Origin: Gallionella sp.
Lineage (GTDB): Bacteria; Pseudomonadota; Gammaproteobacteria; Burkholderiales; Gallionellaceae
Reading direction: 5' to 3'
DNA length: 64,000 bases
Assembly (NCBI GenBank): GCA_028707275.1
Contig: JAQTUP010000002.1
Location: 433,198-497,197 of the forward strand
The position numbers and the translations under genes were made by a program. Below the pieces are notes generated by a model. That model was not told the origin of the DNA. It made no database searches and saw only the letters and a program-made list of their open reading frames with translations. Positions 26,186 through 35,256 of this stretch are shown here, in pieces (the stretch's first letter is position 1; each line of letters begins with the position of its first letter).

Positions 26186-26530
26186 CTATATTCCTATTTC
26201 AGAGAATTCATCTGGGTTTAGAAAGTTCGGCCACGCTTCTCCTCCCAACGTTACAGCTTCAAGCTCAACAACATCAATATCTCTAAAGGAACACATAAAT
26301 GACCCCCCATATAGTAATGCAGGGTGCTCAAAATTAAATTCATGCATGCGAATTTCCGGGATCGTGTTAAGAGGAAACTCCAGCCTAATCACAGAAAAAA
26401 AACCGTACTTCGTCCGATCTCGCTCTAAAACAACTGCATGCTCAATACGACGAAGCATCTCAATGCTCATACCATCGGAATGGTTAAATATCATTCTCAA
26501 GGCGAGTTCCTCTTCCGGCAGCATTTTCAT
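26186..26530 (-). CDS. Putative immunity protein of Rhs module C
   Basis: A protein of 114 residues, soluble and acidic, whose ATG overlaps the original stop of the module C toxin (ATGA at 26527-26530). That stop is recognised only after reading through the premature TAA. The sequence has a helical N-terminus (EEELALRMIFNHSDGMSIEMLRRIEHAVVLERDR) and a beta-rich end. I do not recognise the family. The frame is intact although the toxin is broken, so it may still serve as protection. Confidence 0.6.
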   Translation of the reverse strand: MKMLPEEELALRMIFNHSDGMSIEMLRRIEHAVVLERDRTKYGFFSVIRLEFPLNTIPEIRMHEFNFEHPALLYGGSFMCSFRDIDVVELEAVTLGGEAWPNFLNPDEFSEIGI

Positions 26531-28137
26531 CTAAAGGGTCTTTTCTCTATACTAGACAATCTGAATATGCCATCAACAACATTCCCTTTAATGGACACTG
26601 GAATATCTCCCACTTTAATAGTAACCCAAGCTCCTTTTTGATATGCATTAGAGGCTACCGATTGGGCCGCTACTTAAAGTGCATTGTAAGCGGCATCAAG
26701 CGAGCCAAATTTTTCAATTAACCTAGCAGGAACTTCGCCGCCCCGACCAAATAAGTGATACACGTCGTTTGCTGCGGCTGCAGCGACACCGGCTCCCTTC
26801 CCTTCAACCCCACCCACAATCCCGATTGCCATGTCCGCAGAAGTGCCAACCAATTCGCCTGCAGTGCAACCGCCATTACTGAGACAAGTGCCATACTTGT
26901 ATCCCGGCCAATAATCATACATGCCCTGCTCAAGTGCAGTAGAGCAAACACCGTGAGCGCATTCGTTGAACAGATAACTAAACGCCCCATTACGTGCGCC
27001 ACTAGAAAATTTTCCACCGCCTAAAACCGAAGCTGTTCCGCCCAATATTGCCCGTTGAATGGTATTACCCATCATTCCAATGTCCGGCAACTTCGGCCCG
27101 GCGAACTCGGCGAATCCAGCCGACAATGCTCCGCTACCGCAGTCACCGCCCGTCGCCGAAGCGCCTACACACCCAGCGACTGCATGTGCCATCACCTTGC
27201 CGAAGTCACCAGCTGGAATGCCCCGGGTCAATGAACCTGCCCCGTAGAACAACCCTGCCGACAGCATGCCCGGCCCGACGCCGTTCCAGCCTGATGCGAT
27301 ACCTCCGGCGATGCCGCCTGTGGCGACCGCGCCACCAAAACTTCCATTAAGCAAACCTCCAGCACCGCCCAACCAAACTCCCGCCGCAATTCCAATAATC
27401 CCTCGTGCCGTCTGGGTATCGATGACGCCCGTAGCGCGCCCGACTACTGCTGCGGCAATTGCCCAAATGCATATCGGACATTGCCCGCTCGCATCGGTGA
27501 AGGATAGCGGGTTGTTACCCACATAGCTGTAGCGGTTGTAGTGCTGCAAATCCGCAGCATCCGGGATCAGGAAATCCGCACTGACAAACCGCCCCGTCAC
27601 CGGGTCATACAGTCGCCCGTTCATGTGGATCAGCCCGACCGAGTCCAGCATCTCGTGCCCGGTAAAGCCGTGGTACATGTCAGGGTTGTTCAAGGTGCCG
27701 GTGGTGTCCGGCACGCCATCGGCAAAGCGCTTCTTGCCCCACACGTCGTATGACAGGTACCTCACCGCATACTTGCCCGCTTCCGGGTTCGCCGTGCCGC
27801 TCGGCAGCAGCGCCGGGTTCGGGTCGCCGTTGACTTGCGCGGTGATCGAGCCCAGGTGGTCTTTCAGGTAATATTCGATCACGCGGCTGCGCGGGGTTCC
27901 GGCCATGTCGGTGCTCTGGATGGCGGCGCCGAGTGCGTTGGTGTGGGTGACGTATTTGCCGAACATCAGCCCGCCCGCATACAGGTAGTGCTCGTATTCG
28001 ATGCTGCCGTCAGCCTTGACCCGCTTTTCGAAGTGCAGGCCGGTGTCGTATCTGGGACTCAGGACATGGACGGTACTACCGTCGGCCTGGTATTCGACGC
28101 TGCGTTCGTGCCGTGCCAGAACGTTGCTAACCACCAA
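26527..28137 (-). pseudogene. Rhs module C, interrupted by a premature stop in the tip
   Basis: Core (TTG or GTG start region, VVSNVLARHERSVEYQADG), type 1 linker, and a tip that shares its first 55 residues with module B (YDYWPGYKYGTCLSNGGC). After AAYNAL a TAA at 26674-26676 stops the frame at 487 residues. The same frame then continues for 48 codons (VAAQSVASNAYQKGAW to SSIEKRPFR) to a TGA that overlaps the immunity start. A single C-to-T change in a CAA codon would explain the stop. The tip family is not recognised. Confidence 0.75.
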
Positions 28138-28326
28138 CGGTTTAGGCTGGGTGGCTTGTTTGGGTGGTTTGTTAAAGAAAGAGCGGTGCTGCTGAAAACT
28201 GCCGAATCTACACTCGTGGAACTAAAAAAATTATTATCTCGAAGTGGAATATCATGCAGCATATTGATTAATATACTTCTAATGAACATTTTCCAAGCAC
28301 CCCAACGCGCGGTGCACGCCTGCATG

Positions 28327-28354
28327 TTGGAATGTTAGAACAGGCACCTAAGCG
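28327..28354. repeat. J1 joint repeat, copy 3
   Basis: TTGGAAT followed by GTTAGAACAGGCACCTAAGC, identical to copy 2. It separates the module B immunity gene from the upstream DNA of module C. Confidence 0.88.
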
Positions 28355-28365
28355 CTATTATTGTT

Positions 28366-28569
28366 TTATTCTACTTGTTCGCTATTCACCAATAGACAAA
28401 CCTGCCCCGACTTTTTTACCAAGCTAATTGGCTTTTGAGTTTTGCCGCTATCTGTCGAAATTTCAACCAGCATGTCTTGATTCTCAAAGGACTGTAGTTC
28501 TTTGATCAATTGCTGAATAGTCTTTCCGAGCGTAACCCAGTTTGGCTGCACATCTTGGCACTTTTTCAT
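28366..28569 (-). CDS. Putative immunity protein of Rhs module B
   Basis: A protein of 67 residues. The ATG at 28569 lies one base after the toxin stop and has AGGTGA five bases upstream, formed by the toxin's last codons, so translation is coupled. An in-frame GTG at 28578 is possible. The sequence is a helix (VTLGKTIQQLIKELQSFENQD) followed by strands (MLVEISTDSG, VCLLVNSEQ). By position it should neutralise the type 21 toxin. The family is not recognised. Confidence 0.65.
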   Translation of the reverse strand: MKKCQDVQPNWVTLGKTIQQLIKELQSFENQDMLVEISTDSGKTQKPISLVKKSGQVCLLVNSEQVE

Positions 28570-28570
28570 G

Positions 28571-30208
28571 TCAATCACCTATGCGGTTCAAGGATCTGTC
28601 GTAGGTCCCCGACCTAGTATTTTTACTTCCAAGTGCTTTGACGGAGTCAGCCATCTTCCAAGCACCACCGTTGTGACCATCAAGATCCCTCGTGATGAAG
28701 TCGCTGCCTCTCTTGAAAACGGCTTGGCCTCCGTGAACAGTGTCATTTATCCGACTAAAGCCAAGTTCCTCTGCTGCCGCCATGGCCGCTTTAGTTGTCT
28801 TAAAAACTGACTCCGCTAACAGCCGACCACCCTTCCCTTCAACCCCACCCACAATCCCGATTGCCATGTCAGCACTAGTGCCTGCCAATTCACTTGCAGT
28901 GCAACCGCCATTGCTGAGACAAGTGCCATACTTGTATGCAGGCCAATAATCATACATAGCCTGCTCAAAAGCCGTCGTGCACTTTCCAGTCGCATGAGCG
29001 CAATAGTTGAAGATGTATGAATAAGCCCCCGTCACCGCACCATTGGAGAACTTCCCTCCGCCGATGACCGACACCGTACCGCCCAAGACTGCCCGAGCCA
29101 CCACCCCATCGTATTTGCCCAGATTGCCGCCGACGCCCTCAGAGACACCTGCCGTCATCGCCCCCCTGCCGCAACTCCCCCCGCTCGCCATAGCTCCCGC
29201 ACAACCCGCCGCCGCATGGGCCATGACCCGACCGATACCTCCATGCACCCACGGCCCTGTTCCGGTTTCTGCGAGCTCCGCTCCGCCCATAGTGCCCGCG
29301 AAGCTCCCCGCCCCATAGAACAACCCCGCCGACAGCATCCCCGGCCCAACCCCTTCCCAGCCTGAGGATATGCCACCAACGATTCCCCCTGTAGCTACCG
29401 CGCCGCCAAAACTTCCATTAAGCAAACCTCCAGCACCGCCCAACCAAACTCCCGCCGCAATTCCAATAATCCCTCGCGCCGTCTGGGTATCGATGACGCC
29501 CGTAGCGCGTCCGACTACTGCACTGACGATGGCGACGACACAGATGAAGCATTGTCCACTCGCATCGGTGTTTGATAGCGGATTGTTCCACACATAGCTG
29601 TAGCGGTTATAGCTCTGAAGGTTGCCCGGTGCCTCGATCAGGAAATCCGCACTGACAAACCGCCCCGTCACCGGGTCGTACAGCCGCCCGTTCATGTGGA
29701 TCAGCCCCACTTCGTCCAGCATTTCGTGCCCGGTAAAGCCGTGATACATGTCCGGGTTGTTCAAGGCGCCGGTGGTGTCGGGCACGCCATCGGCAAAGCG
29801 CTTTTTGCCCCACACGTCATACGACAGGGATCTCACCGCATACTTGCCCGCGTCCGGGTTCGCCGTGCCGCTCGGCAGCAGCGCCGGGTTCGGGTCGCCG
29901 TTGACCTGCGCGGTGATCGAGCCCAGCTGGTCTTTCAGGTAATACTCGATCACGCGGCTGCGCGGGGTTCCGGCCATGTCGGTGCTCTGGATGGCGGCGC
30001 CGAGTGCGTTGGTGTGGGTGACATATTTGCCGAACATCAGCCCGCCCGCATACAGGTAGTGCTCGTATTCGATGCTGCCGTCAGCCTTGACCCGCTTTTC
30101 GAAGTGCAGGCCGGTGTCGTAGCGCGGACTCAGTACGTGAACGGTGCTGCCGTCCGCCTGGTATTCGACGGTACGTTCGTGCCGTGCCAGAACGCGGCTA
30201 ACCACCAA
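28571..30208 (-). CDS. Orphan Rhs module B with a type 21 (Ntox21) toxin tip
   Basis: Up to 545 residues: Rhs core end (1-220), a type 2 glycine-rich linker (with GGAELAETGTGPWVHGG) and a tip. The last 85 residues include GFSRINDTVHGGQAVFK, DLDGHNGGAWKMA and SKNTRSGTYDRSLNRIGD, which match the Ntox21 family of polymorphic toxins, proposed RNases with a conserved HNGG-W motif. The start is uncertain, as in the other modules: the frame opens at a TTG with no ribosome site. Upstream it carries about 170 bases shared with modules C and E, then a group II intron. It is the best preserved of the toxin modules. Confidence 0.8.
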   Translation of the reverse strand: MVVSRVLARHERTVEYQADGSTVHVLSPRYDTGLHFEKRVKADGSIEYEHYLYAGGLMFGKYVTHTNALGAAIQSTDMAGTPRSRVIEYYLKDQLGSITAQVNGDPNPALLPSGTANPDAGKYAVRSLSYDVWGKKRFADGVPDTTGALNNPDMYHGFTGHEMLDEVGLIHMNGRLYDPVTGRFVSADFLIEAPGNLQSYNRYSYVWNNPLSNTDASGQCFICVVAIVSAVVGRATGVIDTQTARGIIGIAAGVWLGGAGGLLNGSFGGAVATGGIVGGISSGWEGVGPGMLSAGLFYGAGSFAGTMGGAELAETGTGPWVHGGIGRVMAHAAAGCAGAMASGGSCGRGAMTAGVSEGVGGNLGKYDGVVARAVLGGTVSVIGGGKFSNGAVTGAYSYIFNYCAHATGKCTTAFEQAMYDYWPAYKYGTCLSNGGCTASELAGTSADMAIGIVGGVEGKGGRLLAESVFKTTKAAMAAAEELGFSRINDTVHGGQAVFKRGSDFITRDLDGHNGGAWKMADSVKALGSKNTRSGTYDRSLNRIGD

Positions 30209-30379
30209 CGATTTAGGCTGGGTGGCTTGTTAAAGAGCGGTGCTGCTGAAAACTGCCGAAGCTACACTCGTGAAACTAAAAAGGTATTATTTCGAAGTAG
30301 AATATCATGCAACATATTGATTGATATATCTATAATGCACATTTTACAGACACCCAAACGTGCGGTGCATGCCTGCATG

Positions 30380-31176
30380 GTCGAGTAGCCAGACGCGGTC
30401 ACCCGCGCCCAGCCCTCTAAGAACCGTGCATGCAACTTTCACCGCACACGGCTCAAGCCCCTACAAAGGCATCTTTCGACACCCGGTTTCACAATTTCAG
30501 TGACACCTTCACAATACTCATTTCCAGCCCTCTTGCGTGATGATGTTCGTCCCGCCGGAAAGTGCACACACCCATGTAGCAGCGTCCATTTGCTTTCCTT
30601 CCGTTTAGATGGTTCTAAAAACTTTCTTGTAACGAGAGACCACGAGGACGTCTGCCCGCTTTCGCGTGGGATGATGTTTCAATCCCTATCCGCCCTATTA
30701 CCGGGCGACATTCGCTTCTTCCTCGATCCTGTTCCCGCACCGCCATAGGCAGACTTTGCAGCCTGCTGTCCCCGAAGGGAGCAATACGGGGTTTCCACGT
30801 TCCGTTTGCAGAAGTACGTCGGGTTAGCTGGCTGCTCTCGACCGGGATGGGCGTTGGTCACGAAGGCGTATTCCAAAGACGCTGTTCCACCATCCTTTGC
30901 CATTTTGGCTCAAGCGTAAAAGCCAATTCCGCTTGTCTCTAATTACGATCTTTAAATGCAGCTTCAAATATTTTCAGCATACCAACTATCTAGCACTCAT
31001 CCGGCGTTTGGCTGCCAGAAGGATACGCCTCTTGCGATTTGTATCCCGCACCTTGCGGCACTTCGTTACATTGTCAGGATCGCTCTTTATTCAGACCCCT
31101 AGATTCGCCCGGTGACACGGGCGGTTCCCTCCGTGTTAAAGTGGAAACAACTTCTACAAGCGACTTCGTGTCGCAC
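30380..31176 (-). mobile_element. Group II intron lacking its reverse-transcriptase ORF
   Basis: On the minus strand it begins GTGCGAC, the usual group II 5' end, and ends CTACTCGAC. A 34-base domain V is present at 30421-30454, beginning GAGCCGTGTGCGGTGAAAGT, with the AGC triad, GAAA loop and closing stem intact. The total is about 797 bases, and no reverse transcriptase reading frame is found, whereas a typical ORF-bearing bacterial intron is 2 kb or more. The ribozyme core looks complete, so it could splice or be mobilised in trans. It is inserted inside joint repeat J1, splitting the ACATTCCA and CATGCAGG sides. Confidence 0.85.
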
Positions 31177-31177
31177 C

Positions 31178-31204
31178 TGGAATGTTAGAACAGGCACCTA
31201 AGCG
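31178..31204. repeat. J1 joint repeat, copy 4 (split by the intron)
   Basis: TGGAAT followed by GTTAGAACAGGCACCTAAGC. The neighbouring bases found in the other copies continue on the far side of the group II intron at about 30379. Confidence 0.85.
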
Positions 31205-31243
31205 GTTATGCGAACAAATCGCCCATTACACCTCCTGCCACTG

Positions 31244-31268
31244 GTCGTCATCTACAATTCAATGGTAG
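31244..31268. repeat. J2 joint repeat, copy 3
   Basis: GTCGTCATCTACAATTCAAT then GGTAG. It lies 40 bases beyond J1 copy 4 and 48 bases after the end of the module A immunity gene. Confidence 0.8.
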
Positions 31269-31315
31269 CCCCCGGGCGCCGCGAGTCTGACCCCGTGACC
31301 CGTGATCGCTGCCTG

Positions 31316-31804
31316 TTAATGTGTCACTTGAAGATGCCACCCCTTTAGGGTCAGTGGCTTATAGTCCCCCGTTTTTTCTGCCTCTTTGATGTAAATCACA
31401 TATTTTTCGAGAGCCTGATCAGTAGAATACACAAGCATCCTCCTCCCTTCGCTACCATTTATACTGAATTTAACTATTTCAAATGTACTAGGCGTTTTTG
31501 ACCCGTCTCGTAAACAATGCAAATTCTCAAGACCAAGTTGCTCAAGTTTCAACTGGCTTCTTCGAATATCCTCAATCTCATTATTATTGAGATGGATTTT
31601 ATTGATTGTTTGAATATCGCCGCCAGAAGAAATAAATTCTAGCGATACGTGTTTTTTACATATTGCCACCATTAGCTCAAATTCATTATTATGCGCAACA
31701 AGAAAATCCTCTACCTCCCTGTCTGATGGCAATGGACGGCTACACCAGACGAAACAAACAATAATGAACAAGCTAAACCAGCCAAAAAAAAATTTAATTT
31801 GCAT
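31316..31804 (-). CDS. Putative lipoprotein/membrane-anchored immunity protein of Rhs module A
   Basis: A protein of 162 residues with an N-terminal hydrophobic segment ([17 protein letters not shown]) that may be a lipoprotein signal or an anchor. A soluble domain follows ([45 protein letters not shown]). Its start overlaps the toxin end by 11 bases, a typical cognate arrangement. A periplasm-facing immunity protein implies that the toxin may act outside the cytoplasm or be met on entry. No family recognised. Confidence 0.65.
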   Translation of the reverse strand: MQIKFFFGWFSLFIIVCFVWCSRPLPSDREVEDFLVAHNNEFELMVAICKKHVSLEFISSGGDIQTINKIHLNNNEIEDIRRSQLKLEQLGLENLHCLRDGSKTPSTFEIVKFSINGSEGRRMLVYSTDQALEKYVIYIKEAEKTGDYKPLTLKGWHLQVTH

Positions 31805-32918
31805 TATAGTATTTCCATCCGTTTCGAATTGGTTTTGGGTCTCCTATATTGTCACCAAAATTGAAGTTGCTATTAACCAAGGAATTAGTTGCGGTATTCG
31901 TATAGAAGAAAGTTCCTAGATTCCACCCCCTCGCAAGACCTCCCCATGGCTGCTTATCTTGGATAAAAGTTTGATAAGTACCCGCGCCAGACACAGTAAA
32001 TCCTAGTGAGTATCCCCTTGCCGCTGCTGTCATACCGAAATAGAAATTGCCGAATTTATCAAGTAATGCCCAATCATATTTCGTTCTCAGTATGTTTTTA
32101 TAATCCCAGCGGCCTCCCGTTTTTACTGCGTCCTTCCAGTCTAAAGCGCTCATTCTTTCCGCTTCAACCATATTTGCACCAAGATTAATGCCTTCATTTT
32201 TCAATATAGACTTGAACTCTTCCGGAACATTAGCATTGACAAAAGCTCCATGAGCCACTCCATTAAACAAATACCCATACGCTCCGGTCACCGCGCCATT
32301 GGAGAACTTCCCTCCGCCCAGTACCGATGCAGCGCCGCCGAGTATCGCATATTTAAAAGTTTGACCTGCGGTATTCCAATCATTGCCAAATTTCGGCCCG
32401 GCGAATTCGGCGAATCCAGCCGACAATGCTCCGCTACCGCAGTCACCGCCCGTCGCCGAAGCGCCTACACACCCGGCGACTGCATGTGCCATCACCTTGC
32501 CGAAGTCACCAGCTGGAATGCCCCGGGTCAATGAACCTGCCCCGTAGAACAACCCAGCCGACAACATGCCAGGCCCCACGCCGTTCCAGCCGGAAGAGAT
32601 GCCACCGACGATACCCCCTGTCGCGACCGCTTCAGTAAAAGTTCCACCGTTAAGCCATCCACCCGCTCCGCCCAACCATGCACCTGCCGCAATGCCGATG
32701 ATGCCCCGCGCCGTCTGGGTATTGATGACGCCCGTAGCGCGCCCGGCTACCGCTGCGGCAATTGCCCAAATACACATCGGACATTGCCCGCTCGCGTCGG
32801 TGAAGGATAGCGGGTTGTTACCCACATAGCTGTAGCGGTTGTAGTACTGCAAATCCGCAGCATCGGGAATCATGAAGTCCGCGCTGACAAACCTCGCCAT
32901 GATCGGGTCATACAGCCT
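31794..32918 (-). pseudogene. Rhs module A, core truncated, with a type 44 (Ntox44) toxin tip
   Basis: The frame matches the other modules only from [15 protein letters not shown] onward; the core before 32918 is replaced by unrelated AT-rich DNA. After a type 1 linker, the tip of about 155 residues has [42 protein letters not shown] and a final [18 protein letters not shown]. This matches polymorphic toxin type 44 (Ntox44), a proposed nuclease or peptidoglycan-related toxin. An ATG at 32900 could start a 368-residue product. With the core lost it cannot be delivered as a normal Rhs toxin. Confidence 0.75.
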
Positions 32919-32949
32919 ATTTAATCGACAATATTCTTCTTTTTTGAGC

Positions 32950-33359
32950 TCAGTTTATCTTCCCGCCCTCTTTGACTTTGTACAAATTCTGCAAGCAAAT
33001 TGTTACACCGAACCACTTCATCAGATACATCAGCCCCCCTAATAGCTCTTCAACACGATCTAACAAAATCTCATACTCATCAGCACTTTCAATGTGCCCT
33101 TTTTTAAGCACTTTAGAGACTATCAATGAAGACTGATACTGACTTTGCAATAGAATTTTATCTTTTTGTAAAAATGTATCCCCGACTCTTTTCTGCGCCT
33201 CTTTAAATACTACACTAAGCAATTTTTCATTAGCGGTTTCCAAAGCTTGAGTAAAATCTGATCGCATTTTGCTTAACACCGCAGATGTACGCCCAGCCTG
33301 ATCTAAATATTCAAAAAAAACTGTAAATACATCACTTTTTCATCAAAATTTGGATTCAT
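32950..33359 (-). pseudogene. Helical small protein broken by a frameshift in a T8 run
   Basis: The continuous downstream frame gives 109 residues from 33279. Upstream, an ATG at 33359 opens MNPNFDEKVMYLQF and meets a run of eight T (minus strand, near 33313-33320). With one more base the frame continues FEYLDQAGRTSAVLSKMRSDFTQ without a stop. So the intact gene would be about 136 codons, and the present copy has lost a base. It is helix-rich and soluble and sits directly upstream of the broken module A, so it may be an immunity gene of a lost module. Function unknown. Confidence 0.65.
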
Positions 33360-33536
33360 TGTCATAGCCTTATTTATTTTGAGGTTTTATAGGTACATAA
33401 GTGGTTCAGGGCCAGGTCTTGACATTCCGGTTTTGGCTCTAGGCACTTAGGTGCCTGTAATACGGAAACCACAGCGGGAATAACACGACGAAAGTAGCGC
33501 CTACAGCCCCTGTTTGCGGCCGAAGATAGCCAGCCG

Positions 33537-33596
33537 CCGGGCTGCCCCGGCGAAGTTGATTTGAATACACAACGGATGTGACTGCGTCACATCCGT
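33537..33596. repeat. 60-base double-hairpin repeat, copy 2
   Basis: CCGGGCTGCCCCGG then CGAAGTTGATT, ending in a 10-base stem ACGGATGTGA (33572-33581) with TCACATCCGT (33587-33596). It is 2 bases after the stop of the amidotransferase gene on the minus strand and may act as its terminator. Confidence 0.85.
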
Positions 33597-33598
33597 CA

Positions 33599-34306
33599 CT
33601 ACCCTCGCAATCCGCTGATCCATTGTGTATAAAGCTGTTCCGCAACGTGATTCAGTTGCGGCAGTTTCAGACTCGCCTGCTGCCGCATGATTTTGGCGCT
33701 CTGCACAGCCGGGCTGCTTAGGCTGGCCTTAATTTCCGCCTCCCCCGCGTCAGACCAGTCGTCAACCATCTCGCCTGTCATCTCGATATGGCATTGCAGC
33801 GCAAGATGAGAGCCTATGGCATAGCCCTGATTGCGGCAATACTCGCCGGACAACAGGTGAACAGCACCCGGCGGCAGGGTGAAGGTTTCGCCGTGCCAGT
33901 GAAAGGCGTCGAAGCGTTTGACCTTGCCGAACCACCGGCGCGCAGCTTCGCCATCGGCTACCGCGACCTCGCCCCAGCCTATTTCCTTCACAGGATTTTT
34001 CGACACCTCGCCGCCCAGCGCTTTGGACATGAGCTGCGCGCCCAGACAATGACCGAGTACCGGCACATTTGACGCCACCGCCTCCCGTATCAGGTTCAAT
34101 TCCTCAGCGATCCACGGCAGATCGTCGTTGACACTCATCGGCCCCCCCATGAATACCAGGCCGGAATAGCCGCTAACGTCAGTCGGCACGGCCTCTCCCG
34201 CATCGATGGCGATCAACTGCCACGGGATCTTTCGCGCATCGAGAAACCCGGCCAGGTAGCCCGGGCCTTCAAAAGCCGCATGTCTGAAAATAGCGACAGG
34301 GTTCAT
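33599..34306 (-). CDS. Class I glutamine amidotransferase (GMP synthase-like)
   Basis: A protein of 235 residues. The nucleophile is in GHCLGAQLMSKALGG (Cys about residue 88), and a WHGETF histidine and HIEMT (the His/Glu pair) complete the triad. Members of this stand-alone GATase1 group (like YfeJ) hydrolyse glutamine, or related gamma-glutamyl compounds, for an unknown synthetase partner. Neighbouring folE2 is on the same strand but about 95 bases away with a hairpin-rich spacer, so an operon is uncertain. Confidence 0.88.
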   Translation of the reverse strand: MNPVAIFRHAAFEGPGYLAGFLDARKIPWQLIAIDAGEAVPTDVSGYSGLVFMGGPMSVNDDLPWIAEELNLIREAVASNVPVLGHCLGAQLMSKALGGEVSKNPVKEIGWGEVAVADGEAARRWFGKVKRFDAFHWHGETFTLPPGAVHLLSGEYCRNQGYAIGSHLALQCHIEMTGEMVDDWSDAGEAEIKASLSSPAVQSAKIMRQQASLKLPQLNHVAEQLYTQWISGLRG

Positions 34307-34401
34307 AAAATTCAGGAATGGTTAAGGGAGAAGGGAACGCACCTGCGGTGCTCAAGGGAGAAAAACAGCGCGCAAAGCGTGCCACCCTTCCCCCTTCCCA
34401 C

Positions 34402-35202
34402 CTAACCCTTCTCTGTTTTGTCCCGTTCGATCAGAGCATAGGCCGAATGGTTGTGGATGGACTCGAAGTTTTCCGACTCGACGATATAGGCATCGATGCG
34501 AGGGTCTGCGTTCAACACGGCAGCGACATCCCGCACCATGTCTTCGACGAATTTTGGATTGTCATAAGCGCGTTCGGTGACATATTTTTCGTCGGGGCGC
34601 TTGAGCAAACCATACAATTCGCAGGACGCCTGCTCTTCGGCAATACGCACCACATCCTCTATCCAGATAAAACTGTTGGTGCGCAACGTGATCGTCACAT
34701 GCGAGCGCTGATTATGCGCGCCGCGCTCGGCAATCTTCTTTGAACAAGGGCAAAGGCTGGTGACAGGAACCAATACTTTCATCGTGACACGAGCATGGCC
34801 GTCGATCATTTCGCCAATCAACACCACATCATAATCGAGCAGGCTTTGCACACCTGAAATCGGGGCGGTCTTGTTGACAAAATAGGGAAAGCTCATCTCG
34901 ATATAACCGGATTCAGCCTCCAGCAGCACCACCATCTCGCGCAGGATGCTCTCGAACGACTCGACGGAAATCTCACGTTCGTGCCGGTTGAGTATCTCGA
35001 CAAAGCGCGACATATGCGTGCCTTTGAAGTTGTGCGGCAAGTGCACGTACATATTGAAGGTGGCAATGGTGTGCTGCACGCCTATGCTCTTGTCACGCAC
35101 CTTGACAGGGTGACGTATGCCTTTGATGCCAACCCGGTTAATTGCGATCTGGCGCAAGTCTGCCGTATTTTGCACGTCGGCAATAGGAGCGATGGGATTC
35201 AT
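34402..35202 (-). CDS. folE2: GTP cyclohydrolase IB (FolE2)
   Basis: A protein of 266 residues with [53 protein letters not shown] and EDMVRDVA, characteristic of GCYH-IB. The cysteine in the PCSKKI region and the H and E residues of the metal site are present. It converts GTP to 7,8-dihydroneopterin triphosphate, the first step of folate and queuosine synthesis. GCYH-IB enzymes can use several metals and often replace FolE under zinc limitation. Whether a second folE exists elsewhere is unknown. The length matches the family. Confidence 0.95.
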   Translation of the reverse strand: MNPIAPIADVQNTADLRQIAINRVGIKGIRHPVKVRDKSIGVQHTIATFNMYVHLPHNFKGTHMSRFVEILNRHEREISVESFESILREMVVLLEAESGYIEMSFPYFVNKTAPISGVQSLLDYDVVLIGEMIDGHARVTMKVLVPVTSLCPCSKKIAERGAHNQRSHVTITLRTNSFIWIEDVVRIAEEQASCELYGLLKRPDEKYVTERAYDNPKFVEDMVRDVAAVLNADPRIDAYIVESENFESIHNHSAYALIERDKTEKG

Positions 35203-35256
35203 AATAGCTTTCTGTCTGATTTCAGGTGGACGGGATTATAACCAATCCCGACAAAA

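Noticed and set aside
27835-28338. Long frames antisense to the Rhs modules (also 29696-30388)
   Set aside because: They recur in every copy because the Rhs core is GC-rich and conserved. The coding signal and homology are clearly on the minus strand.
30679-30903. Small frame inside the group II intron as a gene
   Set aside because: It lies in structured intron RNA domains and shows no reverse transcriptase or maturase motif.
21156-31204. J1 repeats as integron attC sites
   Set aside because: J1 contains GTTAGAA, close to the GTTRRRY core, but lacks the paired R''/L''/L' arms, and the modules between copies are long multi-domain pieces, unlike cassettes.
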